From Lachnoclostridium sp. UBA1308 (GTDB lineage Bacteria; Bacillota; Clostridia; Lachnospirales; Lachnospiraceae): a stretch of 64,000 bases of DNA. Shown here piece by piece: positions 45,195-52,681 of the stretch (position 1 is its first letter; each line of letters opens with the position of its first letter). Below the pieces are notes generated by a model. That model did not search any database. It was not told the origin of the DNA and saw nothing but the letters and a program-made list of their open reading frames with translations. Where the stretch lies: positions 32,718 through 96,717 of the forward strand of contig DBTU01000028.1 of the NCBI GenBank assembly GCA_002307215.1, read 5' to 3'. Both the position numbers and the translations under genes were made by a program.

Positions 45195-46490
45195 ATGTAT
45201 TCAAAGATTCCGCGCTATAAAAACAGCTATGCCAATCAAAATATAAAAGTTTACCCTGCTCAGATGGGTACTCAGTCACTTGGACGTCTGAGGGTACGTG
45301 CTACTACTGCAGATTTGGCTCCAATTACAAATGCAACGGTCCGGGTTTCCTCAGCCTCCGTACCGGATACGATTATCGAAGAGATAAAAACGAATGCATC
45401 CGGTTTGACGAGTGAAGTGGAGCTTCCCGCCCCTTCTTTTGATTACAGCCAGGCACCTTCAACCGAGCAGCCTTATTCAGAGTATAAGATACAAATATCA
45501 TCTGAAGGGTACGAACCGGTCGTTGTTCAGAATGCTGAAATATTTCCATCCGTAACCGCTTTGCAAGAATCCGCACTTCGCGCTATCGGTCCGAATGCAA
45601 GTCCGTCATTATATGTTATTCCACCTCATACACTCTTTGGGGACTATCCTCCAAAGATTGCCGAAGCCGAAGTAAAAGCAACCCAGGAGTCCGGTGAGAT
45701 TGTACTCTCCAGAGTAGTGATACCCGAATTTATTATCGTGCATGACGGCCCTCCCACCGACACCTCGGCAGCCAATTATTATGTACGTTTCCGAGACTAT
45801 ATAAAAAATGTTGCATCCAGTGAAATCTACTCCACCTGGCCGGAAACAACCATTACCGCTAACACCCTTGCTATCTTATCCTTTACACTAAACCGAGTAT
45901 ATACGGAATGGTACCGCAATCAGGGCTTCAACTTTACTATAACCTCCTCAACAGCTTTCGATCATAAATTTATTCCCGGAAGAAACATTTTCGGAAACAT
46001 CGGACTAATCGTAGATCAGATATTTACCAGTTATTTATCGCGTCCAAATATCAAGCAGCCGATATTGACACAGTATTGTGACGGTAACAAAGTACAATGC
46101 CCGAACTGGATGACACAATGGGGTTCAAAGTCTCTGGGCGAGCAGGGCTACACACCGATTGAAATTCTTCGTAATTTTTATGGTAATACCATCTATATTA
46201 ATAATGCTACTCAAGTATCCGGTGTTCCTGTCTCCTGGCCGGGAACAAATTTAACCATCGGATCTACCGGAGCCAATGTACGAACCATTCAAGAGCAGCT
46301 GAATAAAGTATCTGAAAAATATCCTTCCATACCGAAGATCGCCGTCAATGGTCAGTTTAACGATCAGACAGCCGACTCCGTGAAAATCTTCCAGCAGACC
46401 TTCGACCTACCAGCAAACGGCATCGTTGATCTGCCCACCTGGTATAAACTGTCCGGAATCTATGTGGCAGTGTCTAGGATTGCAGAGTAA
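45195..46490 (+). CDS. SpoIID-like protein with C-terminal peptidoglycan-binding domain (second of a tandem pair)
   Basis: 431 residues. It is strongly similar throughout to the preceding gene, with the same FRDYIKNVASSEIYSTWPET, FTLNRVYTEWYRNQGFNFTI, QYCDG...CPNW and PG-binding C-terminus (LTIGSTGANVRTIQEQLNKV). ATG 45195 is chosen for its GGGAGAG site. The two genes arose by tandem duplication. They differ mainly in the N-terminal 30 residues and in surface positions. Co-transcription is likely given the 51-nt gap. The CPNW and QYCDG cysteines are conserved in both and may form a disulfide. Confidence 0.7.
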   Translation: MYSKIPRYKNSYANQNIKVYPAQMGTQSLGRLRVRATTADLAPITNATVRVSSASVPDTIIEEIKTNASGLTSEVELPAPSFDYSQAPSTEQPYSEYKIQISSEGYEPVVVQNAEIFPSVTALQESALRAIGPNASPSLYVIPPHTLFGDYPPKIAEAEVKATQESGEIVLSRVVIPEFIIVHDGPPTDTSAANYYVRFRDYIKNVASSEIYSTWPETTITANTLAILSFTLNRVYTEWYRNQGFNFTITSSTAFDHKFIPGRNIFGNIGLIVDQIFTSYLSRPNIKQPILTQYCDGNKVQCPNWMTQWGSKSLGEQGYTPIEILRNFYGNTIYINNATQVSGVPVSWPGTNLTIGSTGANVRTIQEQLNKVSEKYPSIPKIAVNGQFNDQTADSVKIFQQTFDLPANGIVDLPTWYKLSGIYVAVSRIAE

Positions 46491-46555
46491 GGTAGTCCAC
46501 TGAAAAAGTCCCCCCTTTCGTCTGTTGAATGAATAAAGCGGAATCTCTATACAAG

Positions 46556-46641
46556 ATGAGAGACACATTATTGATTTTGAACGCCACATTCGTATATAAA
46601 TGTTTGTATTTGGCGTACAAAATCCACAACATGTCTCTCAT
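46556..46641. repeat. Imperfect 86-bp foldback
   Basis: ATGAGAGACA (46556-46565) pairs with TGTCTCTCAT (46632-46641). Further inward GATTTTG pairs with CAAAATC, and ACGCCA with TGGCGT, separated by unpaired bubbles around a central CGTATATAAATG. It is the same block-and-bubble architecture as the giant palindromes nearby. It follows the tandem SpoIID-like genes. Confidence 0.6.
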
Positions 46642-46657
46642 TAAGCGTATTATGGGG

Positions 46658-46700
46658 AGTATGTGAAGTTTCTTGTATTCTTGAAGGCAATTTTGCAACA
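46658..46700 (+). repeat. 43-nt dispersed repeat, copy B
   Basis: About 37 of 43 positions match 23837-23879. Here the left arm of the hairpin present at the other copy is missing. Confidence 0.6.
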
Positions 46701-46732
46701 CCCTCTTGTTTCCGATTTACATTACTGTATTG

Positions 46733-47407
46733 TTATTCTTCAACTACCATACGTTTTACCTGCTTTAATGCATTCTGAACCGGTGGCAATAATAATATAA
46801 ATATTGTTACCCCTAAATCAGGCACTATGTAGGTTGCATTATACCACAAGGAATAAATCAAAGGATTCCATCCTTCAGGTGCATACATATAGAAGAAAAT
46901 CACACCGGATAACACATGTGCGACAAATCTTCCTGAAACGCCAAGCAGTAAACCCTTTATCATACCGTATTTTGAATGAGAAAATATTCCTGCAAGTCCA
47001 AGACATCCAAAAGCAATCGGATAATCTAATAACATCTGAACCGGATAATAAATAGACGGTCCCAGGATTAGATTAATAAAGCCATATGCAATACCGGCTA
47101 GTATTCCAGCTTTTGTCCCATAGAGATAACCGATCAAACAGATGAAGAACATGGTGAAAAATGTGACTGATCCACCGTAGGGCATTTGAAATAACTTTAA
47201 ATAGGAAAATACGACTGCAAGAGTGATTGCCATAGCAGAGACGGTTAACTGTCTTACGCGGATTTTTATCCCTCTTCCGGTAAATGCTGCCATTGCAAAA
47301 AACAGCAAAACCGCCAGAATAAAAATAGCAATATTACCTGCCGCTGTCGGAATGTAACCACTTTCCTCTGTCGTTTTAACGAAAAAATCAAAAAGCTTTT
47401 GTAACAT
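46733..47407 (-). CDS. thiT: Thiamine ECF transporter substrate-binding protein ThiT
   Basis: A membrane protein of 224 residues and about six helices that captures thiamine for an energy-coupling-factor importer. The family motif is LGPSIYYPVQMLLDYPIAFG. Further C-terminal features include SLWYNATYIVPDLG. It is preceded by a TPP riboswitch, which fixes the vitamin. AAGGAGG lies 8 nt before ATG 47407 and is opposed by a complementary CCTCC. The energising ECF module is not in this window. Confidence 0.9.
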   Translation of the reverse strand: MLQKLFDFFVKTTEESGYIPTAAGNIAIFILAVLLFFAMAAFTGRGIKIRVRQLTVSAMAITLAVVFSYLKLFQMPYGGSVTFFTMFFICLIGYLYGTKAGILAGIAYGFINLILGPSIYYPVQMLLDYPIAFGCLGLAGIFSHSKYGMIKGLLLGVSGRFVAHVLSGVIFFYMYAPEGWNPLIYSLWYNATYIVPDLGVTIFILLLPPVQNALKQVKRMVVEE

Positions 47408-47415
47408 AAAAAAAT

Positions 47416-47440
47416 CCTCCTTTTCATTACATCGGAGGGG
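47416..47440 (-). promoter_or_regulatory. Shine-Dalgarno-sequestering hairpin before thiT
   Basis: CCCCTCC (47440-47434) can pair with the ribosome site GGAGGA (47420-47415). This suggests translational shut-off when TPP is bound. The T-run after it would also permit partial termination. Confidence 0.6.
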
Positions 47441-47449
47441 GCCACTTGA

Positions 47450-47542
47450 TTGCTTCCTTCCGCCGGGATTATCCGGATCAAGTAGTAAGGGTCAGTATGA
47501 AGATTTCTCATACTTCTCAGCTCTGGGCTCCCCTAGCATAAC
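47450..47542 (-). promoter_or_regulatory. TPP riboswitch (THI element)
   Basis: The minus strand carries AGGGGAGCCC, GCTGAGA (47521-47515), a variable arm, GACCCTT (47493-47487), and GATCCGGATAATCCCGGCGG before GGAAG. These are the conserved helices and pyrophosphate and pyrimidine pockets of the TPP aptamer. Thiamine pyrophosphate should lower thiT expression. Confidence 0.93.
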
Positions 47543-47568
47543 GATTCTAAATTATTTTGTTCTGCCTA

Positions 47569-47597
47569 AGCATACCGAATCTTTAGGAAACTGTCAA
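47569..47597 (-). promoter_or_regulatory. Promoter of the TPP riboswitch and thiT
   Basis: TTGACA (47597-47592), 17 nt, TATGCT (47574-47569). The -35 is perfect and the -10 has two mismatches. The implied start near 47562 precedes the aptamer. Confidence 0.7.
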
Positions 47598-47631
47598 TAC
47601 ATAATTGAATATTAATACTGTAATGTTCTAG

Positions 47632-47936
47632 GGACGGTTGCTGACAGAAATCTCGGTGATGGGGTGCCCTTTTGAAAAGCTAGTTGCAGTTTACTAGCAC
47701 TTCTAAGGTCTCTTCGTTCGCTTGGGACAATCAGACCGTGCAAAAACTCCTCGGTTAAAGATATGAAAAACCTACACAGTAGCTTTTTCATATCTTTAAT
47801 TCGTCAAACATTTGCGCTCATGCGACTTGTCGCATGTCTGATTTGATCGCTCCCTCAGACACCTAAGAATTGCACGTAAACCGCAAATGCTTTCAAAAGG
47901 ACACCCTATCACCGCGCTTTCTGTCAGCAACCTGTC
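47632..47936. repeat. Giant imperfect palindrome A (about 305 bp)
   Basis: Two arms of roughly 140 nt face each other. The outermost good block is GGTTGCTGACAG (47636-47647) with CTGTCAGCAACC (47921-47932), a perfect 12-mer. The centre is a perfect 14-bp stem AAAGATATGAAAAA/TTTTTCATATCTTT (47757-47770/47784-47797). Between them similar blocks keep pairing: CGGTGAT, CCTTTTGAAA, TTCT-AGGT, AATCAGAC. Internal loops separate the blocks. No open frame of note crosses it. It lies upstream of thiT and downstream of two small minus-strand genes. Confidence 0.8.
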
Positions 47937-47969
47937 TTTGGACTGTTTAACTATGGTATCTAAAACATT

Positions 47970-48179
47970 TCAAGCCTTATGTTTTTTTCGTTTCTTGTTT
48001 TCACCAATCTCATCTTCTTCCTCATCAATTTCCCTAATGATCGCCTCTTTCTCCCCGGTCAAAGACTCCAACATTTTTGATATTTCACTTTGTGCTATCG
48101 CACCTCCGTTTATACTGATACAGATGCAGAAGACAATGAATAATTTATATAGCTTTTTCCTAATGTCTAATTTTTTCAT
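47970..48179 (-). CDS. Small exported protein, function unknown
   Basis: 69 residues: a signal peptide (KKLYKLFIVFCICISINGG then AIAQ cleavage region), a short helix and a highly charged tail (IIREIDEEEDEIGENKKRKK). ATG 48179 has AGGAAGGGC upstream. No family was recognised. It lies in the same direction as the gene at 48308-48700, 128 nt downstream of it, and 33 nt from the end of palindrome A. The tail charge pattern suggests a surface- or nucleic-acid-interacting peptide, but that is speculation. Confidence 0.5.
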   Translation of the reverse strand: MKKLDIRKKLYKLFIVFCICISINGGAIAQSEISKMLESLTGEKEAIIREIDEEEDEIGENKKRKKHKA

Positions 48180-48307
48180 AATTTTGCCCTTCCTTAATGA
48201 ACGTTTATTCCAAATAATACGCACTAAAATAAGCCATTTAGATTAATGACAAAATAGTTCGTAATTCAATCAGAACGTAGTTACTTATTCAGTTATCGGG
48301 CGGGAAT

Positions 48308-48700
48308 TCAATTATTTAGACGTACCTTAAGACTTACCAATGACATGGTATCAGTTAAATAACCAATAGATAATTCAGAACAAATCAAAAAAGATGACAA
48401 TGCTGCAATCAGTAAATAATCACTGTTAATAATATCATAAAAAGCAGTATGCAGATGACTATTATTCTTTGTCTGAGCTTTACTAATAAGACTTAGATGA
48501 TCTGGAAGAAACACAGCATGGCTTCCATCCCCATGGCTTATCTCCTGTTCAGATGACGCCTGTATCTTTGTTTCGGATATCGCTTGACGGTTATAATATG
48601 CATCTCCGTAAATAAAAATGGAGTTCACTGAAATACACAGCAGGAATATGAGTATGAAGATTGTTTTGTAAATATATGAAAATGCAGTTTTATTTTTCAT
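48308..48700 (-). CDS. Small membrane protein, function unknown
   Basis: 130 residues with an N-terminal hydrophobic segment (IYKTIFILIFLLCISVNSIF) and a second near residue 93 (YLLIAALSSFLICSEL). The middle is polar and probably extracytoplasmic, with a His-rich patch (SHGDGSH, HLHTAFYD). AAGGAG lies 7 nt before ATG 48700. No homologue or motif was recognised. It is paired with the small exported ORF downstream. Confidence 0.5.
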   Translation of the reverse strand: MKNKTAFSYIYKTIFILIFLLCISVNSIFIYGDAYYNRQAISETKIQASSEQEISHGDGSHAVFLPDHLSLISKAQTKNNSHLHTAFYDIINSDYLLIAALSSFLICSELSIGYLTDTMSLVSLKVRLNN

Positions 48701-49068
48701 TCTTCTCTCCTTATTTCCATATCCTGCCTGCTCTTAGCAGGAATTATTCTTTATATAATTCTCACCAATTCAAATATTCAGTTTCCATATTCAGATATGG
48801 GATACTCAATATTATAAGTATTGTAATATAAAACCATTTTTTATACAATCAATTACTTTATATGAGATCAAATATATCATTAAATATAAAAACAATTATT
48901 AGTGATGATGTTAAGAACCTTGCTAATATATTCTAGTTATTATTCTCACTGATGTAATACAATAATTATTTTTCCTCGATAATATATATTATCGCTTTAA
49001 TCATATATATTATTTCCTTAATCACAAGAGGATGGCGTAATCAATAGGCATCTTCTTAGAATGTAAAG
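48701..49068. other. AT-rich intergenic DNA before palindrome B
   Basis: Contains one short hairpin CCTGC/GCAGG (about 48724-48738) next to the 48700 start, and long AT tracts around 48960-49020 with TATATA steps. No ORF, promoter pair or RNA was identified. Confidence 0.35.
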
Positions 49069-49112
49069 AAGCTACCGGATATATGCCGATATTTTTGCAA
49101 ACGTATTCCTTT

Positions 49113-49148
49113 AGCTTTTTAATGTAATAGGCTGCAATTTCCTATTAC
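49113..49148. repeat. TAATAGGA palindromic repeat, copy 3
   Basis: AGCTTTTTAATGTAATAGG, loop CTGCAATTT, then CCTATTAC. It matches the other two copies but with GGCTGC where they have GGACGC. It is embedded in the left arm of palindrome B. Confidence 0.6.
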
Positions 49149-49545
49149 GATTCGAGTGTCAAAGTCGAATATAATCTTATAGCATGGATATCGTTATATG
49201 GTTGGGGTGTCAAAACCATGCAATTAACTTATATGCGTTAATTTGCACCTCTACTCCTCCACCTTAGCGTGATACAGAATATAGTTTGATGAGCAACTGT
49301 ATGAAGTCGTTGGTACTTAGGTCCTGTATTTTAGGACCTTATGTACCACTACGTACTTCATCCAAGCGGAAGCGTGTTGCGAACGAACTATATTCTGCAT
49401 CACGCAATCAAGAAATGATATTGTGCAAATTAACGGGGCATAATTTAATTTGGTTTTTAACACTCCAACCTTACAACGATATCCATGACATATCCTAAAA
49501 GCGACTTTTACACTTGAATCTTATTACACTTAAATCCTATTACAT

Positions 49546-49592
49546 TAAAAAACTACCGTATATATGCGGAAATATCGGCATATATACGGTAG
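49546..49592 (-). terminator. groESL terminator
   Basis: CTACCGTATATATGC/GCATATATACGGTAG is a perfect 15-bp stem with a 10-nt loop, followed by TTTTTT on the minus strand, about 60 nt beyond the groEL stop. It is also the right end of palindrome B. Confidence 0.85.
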
Positions 49593-49651
49593 CTTAGAAC
49601 ATCTAACGGTATGGCACTTTTTTAGCCATCCACATTACTTAAAATATGGTA

Positions 49652-51274
49652 TTACATCATGCCCATTCCGCCGCCACCTGCTGGCATAGCGGGCTCGTTG
49701 CTTTTAATGTTAGCAACTACAGCTTCTGTTGTTAATAAAGTGGAGGCAACGCTGGTAGCGTTCTGAAGAGCGCAACGTGCAACCTTGGTAGGATCAAGGA
49801 TTCCTGCTTCTACCATATCTACATATTCTTCTGTTAACGCATTGAAGCCGGTTCCAACCTCGCTTTCTTTTACCTTACTTATTACTACAGAGCCTTCTAA
49901 GCCGGCATTATATACGATACTGTATAAAGGAGATTCCAGCGCTTTCAGAATGATATTAGCACCTGTCTTCTCATCACCCTCAAGTATTGCTGCAAGCTTA
50001 GCAACTTCCTTAGAAGCGTGAATATATACTGATCCACCACCTGCTACAATGCCTTCTTCTACAGCTGCTCTGGTTGCTGCAAGAGCATCTTCCATACGAA
50101 GCTTGTTTTCTTTCATTTCTGTCTCTGTGGCAGCACCTACTCTGATTACTGCTACGCCGCCGGCAAGTTTAGCAAGTCTCTCCTGCAGCTTTTCTTTATC
50201 AAATTCCGAGGTGGTCTCTTCGATCTGAATCTTAATCTGATTAATCCTTGCTTGAATGTCAGCCTTATTGCCTTCACCGTCAACAACAATAGTATTTTCC
50301 TTTTGAACCTTAACAGACTTAGCACGACCAAGCTGTTCTATTGTAGCTTCTTTTAAATCAAGTCCTAATTCGTCGGTAATAACGGTACCGCCGGTTAAGA
50401 TAGCAATATCTTGAAGCATTGCTTTTCTTCTGTCACCGTATCCGGGAGCTTTCACAGCAACAACGGTAAAAGTACCTCTTAATTTATTCAATACTAAAGT
50501 TGTGAGCGCTTCACCCTCAACATCTTCAGCGATGATAAGTAATCTTGCACCACTCTGAACAATTTGCTCTAGGATCGGCAAAATTTCCTGAATGTTAGAA
50601 ATCTTCTTATCCGTAATCAGGATATAAGGATTGTCAAGGGTTGCTTCCATTTTATCCATATCGGTGCACATATAAGCGGAGATATATCCGCGATCAAACT
50701 GCATACCTTCAACAAGTTCAAGCTCAGTCTTCATGGTCTTGGATTCCTCGATGGTAATAACGCCATTATTGGTTACCTTCTCCATAGCATCCGCTACTAA
50801 TTGTCCAACTTCATCATCACCTGCAGAGATAGCTGCAACTCTTGCGATCTGCTCCTTACCCTTTAAGGTAGAGCTCATTTTTAAAATAGCGTCAACAGCA
50901 ACATCAGTAGCTTTCTTCATACCTTTTCTTAAGATAATCGGGTTTGCTCCGGCTGCAAGATTCTTGATTCCTTCAGCGATCATTGCTTGTGCAAGAACTG
51001 TAGCGGTTGTGGTTCCGTCACCTGCCACGTCATTTGTCTTAGTAGCAACCTCTTTCACTAACTGTGCACCCATATTCTCAAAGGGATCATCAAGTTCAAT
51101 TTCCTTAGCAATGGTAACACCATCATTTGTGATTAAAGGGGATCCGTATGATTTATCAAGAACTACATTTCTTCCCTTCGGTCCAAGTGTAACTTTAACC
51201 GTATTCGCTAATTTGTTAGCACCAATCTCAAGCGCTGCTCTTGCTTCTGCGCCGTATTTAATTTCCTTTGCCAT
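49652..51274 (-). CDS. groEL: Chaperonin GroEL (Hsp60)
   Basis: 540 residues. It forms the tetradecameric folding chamber with GroES. Seen are LGPKGRNVVLDKSYGSPLIT, VAGDGTTTATVLAQAMIAEG (ATP site), AAISAGDDEVGQLVADAMEK, the apical segment with RGYISAYMCTDMDKM, EEGIVAGGGSVYIHAS and the Gly/Met tail MPAGGGGMGMM. It lies 18 nt after groES in one operon under CIRCE control. The Asp residues of the ATP pocket (DGTTT) are intact, so it should be functional. Confidence 0.98.
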   Translation of the reverse strand: MAKEIKYGAEARAALEIGANKLANTVKVTLGPKGRNVVLDKSYGSPLITNDGVTIAKEIELDDPFENMGAQLVKEVATKTNDVAGDGTTTATVLAQAMIAEGIKNLAAGANPIILRKGMKKATDVAVDAILKMSSTLKGKEQIARVAAISAGDDEVGQLVADAMEKVTNNGVITIEESKTMKTELELVEGMQFDRGYISAYMCTDMDKMEATLDNPYILITDKKISNIQEILPILEQIVQSGARLLIIAEDVEGEALTTLVLNKLRGTFTVVAVKAPGYGDRRKAMLQDIAILTGGTVITDELGLDLKEATIEQLGRAKSVKVQKENTIVVDGEGNKADIQARINQIKIQIEETTSEFDKEKLQERLAKLAGGVAVIRVGAATETEMKENKLRMEDALAATRAAVEEGIVAGGGSVYIHASKEVAKLAAILEGDEKTGANIILKALESPLYSIVYNAGLEGSVVISKVKESEVGTGFNALTEEYVDMVEAGILDPTKVARCALQNATSVASTLLTTEAVVANIKSNEPAMPAGGGGMGMM

Positions 51275-51292
51275 TTTTATATCTCCTTCTTA

Positions 51293-51580
51293 TTAGTCTT
51301 CAACAACTGCTACAATATCATTCTGCTTAACAATGATAAACTCTTCATCCTCAAGCTTAACTTCGGTTCCTGCATATTTGGAGTATATTACCTTATCTCC
51401 TACTTTAACTTGCATAACTACTTCTTTTCCGTCAACAATTCCACCGGGTCCAACTGCGATAACCACTGCCTGCTGAGGTTTCTCTTTTGCCTGACCTGGT
51501 AATACGATACCTGATTTTGTTGTCTCTTCAGCAACTAATTGCTGTAATACTACCTTATCTCCTAATGGTATAAGTTTCAT
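51293..51580 (-). CDS. groES: Co-chaperonin GroES (Hsp10)
   Basis: 95 residues or fewer, as usual. It begins MKLIPLGDKVVLQQL and carries TTKSGIVLPGQAKEKPQQA (the mobile loop), VVAIGPG-like VIAVGPGGIVDGK and KVIYSKYAGTEVKLEDEEF. I take ATG 51580, which has AAGGAGG 8 nt upstream; an upstream in-frame extension would run into the operator region. It caps the GroEL ring. Confidence 0.97.
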   Translation of the reverse strand: MKLIPLGDKVVLQQLVAEETTKSGIVLPGQAKEKPQQAVVIAVGPGGIVDGKEVVMQVKVGDKVIYSKYAGTEVKLEDEEFIIVKQNDIVAVVED

Positions 51581-51627
51581 ATCATGTTCCTCCTTCAAAT
51601 AATTAATTTTGCTATTTTTTAGAATTA

Positions 51628-51654
51628 TTAGCACTCCACTCAATTGAGTGCTAA
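51628..51654 (-). promoter_or_regulatory. CIRCE operator (HrcA binding site)
   Basis: TTAGCACTC, 9 nt, GAGTGCTAA: a perfect CIRCE element in the groES leader. HrcA should repress groESL here until heat shock. Confidence 0.98.
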
Positions 51655-51666
51655 CTGCTGATTTAT

Positions 51667-51695
51667 ATATTAGTAAATTTGCCTCAAATATGCAA
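51667..51695 (-). promoter_or_regulatory. Probable groESL promoter
   Basis: TTGCAT (51695-51690), 17 nt, TAATAT (51672-51667), placing the start near 51660 directly before CIRCE. The hexamers are poor but the spacing to CIRCE is typical. The DNA beyond it to 51950 shows only repeats of ATTTCTCA-type sequence and no ORF. Confidence 0.5.
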
Positions 51696-51950
51696 CTTGA
51701 TATCTTTTTAAATACAGTAGCAAATTTAATAATTTCTCACGATTTCTCACGATTACTCTCTTTTTCTCATTATTTCTCAATTTTTTATTATTACAACCGG
51801 ACAAACCCTGCCAGACCAAGAAAAAGTTACTGCCCAGCGGCAATAACTTTTACCCGTCAATACTAATTTAGTATATTCAATTATAGGAATTTAATACCAT
51901 CCAAAGTTAAAACCCTCCATAAGCATTATGCTCAACACAAAAATTATTTG

Positions 51951-52667
51951 TTACAGAATGCTGTTTGTCTTCTGCATGGATCTTGGTAGGGCATCTTTTG
52001 CATTCTTCCATGGTTCATTCGTATATCGGTAATCAAATTTGTTGATGAACCACTCCAGATCATCACGGACTCGTTTCATATTATCTAAATAAAGCTCATT
52101 TAACAGTTGAATAAAATCATCAAGTTCTTCACCACTTAGGTGCGCCTGAGCACTTTGATATAATATCTTATAATGACCTGTACAAAAGCCCTTGGAGTTT
52201 TTGAATTTATCTCGAAAAGTCTGTTCTGTATGATACAAATGAAATATTGTCGCTATATATCGTTCAAAGGTTACTTCAATCTTGTTACAGACAAAACAAT
52301 CTTCTTCCATTTGGTTTAGATAATTGACAACCAAAGAACCCTCTGTCTTCTTCTTAAAAATAGATGGTGCCGACATCTTACTTCCTGAAAGCGAATGTTT
52401 CTCTATGTCCTTCACCAGCTTATCCATATGGGTCTTTAATATCAACGCAAGCCCCAACCGGTTTTGATTCTTATAAAGCTGTTCCAGATGCTTTTCACAA
52501 AAGCCTAACCGTGAGGTAGCCTCCCTGATATCATCTTCCATGTAACTGGGTCCCATGGTAAAATCGACAGCCGCCGTTTCCAGCTTCTTTCTCATCGTAC
52601 AGAGAGGGCACTCTCCATCCTCCGCAAATGCATCATTTACCGGAATCGCATATAGTTTTTCTTTCAA
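51951..52667 (-). CDS. DUF6062 family protein
   Basis: 238 residues with a repeated cysteine architecture: CPLC near residue 20, FCEKH near 57, CFVC near 125 and FCTGH near 162. Each C-x2-C or C-x2-H pair could bind a metal. The pattern is that of the DUF6062 family of clostridia, whose function is unknown. The start is a TTG (52667) after AAAGGCGGG; no ATG is available near. It follows DUF2225 by 14 nt and is probably co-transcribed, suggesting a shared zinc- or redox-linked process. Confidence 0.7.
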   Translation of the reverse strand: MKEKLYAIPVNDAFAEDGECPLCTMRKKLETAAVDFTMGPSYMEDDIREATSRLGFCEKHLEQLYKNQNRLGLALILKTHMDKLVKDIEKHSLSGSKMSAPSIFKKKTEGSLVVNYLNQMEEDCFVCNKIEVTFERYIATIFHLYHTEQTFRDKFKNSKGFCTGHYKILYQSAQAHLSGEELDDFIQLLNELYLDNMKRVRDDLEWFINKFDYRYTNEPWKNAKDALPRSMQKTNSIL

Positions 52668-52681
52668 ATTATAGCCCGCCT

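Larger units (their letters stand above)
49069..49595. repeat. Giant imperfect palindrome B (about 527 bp)
   Basis: Arms of about 260 nt. Matching blocks (left block = complement of right block) are AAGCTACCG-ATATATGCCG, TTTTTTAATGTAATAGG, GATTC-AGTGT-AAAGTCG, CATGGATATCGTT, GGTTGG-GTGT-AAAA, GTTAATTTGCAC, GCGTGAT-CAGAATATAG and TATGAAGT-CG-near-centre. A central hairpin has AGGTCCT/AGGACCT (49319-49338) and GGTAC/GTACC. Blocks are separated by divergent stretches of 5-30 nt. The right end contains the groESL terminator stem, whose left-end counterpart is decayed. The left arm carries copy 3 of the TAATAGGA hairpin. Confidence 0.8.

Noticed and set aside
47887..48246. 119-codon plus-strand frame over the small exported gene
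   Set aside because: It is the opposite strand of the 69-residue gene and palindrome A, with no ribosome site.
49286..49498. 70-codon open frame inside palindrome B
   Set aside because: It crosses the palindrome centre, has no ribosome site, and its content follows from the inverted sequence.
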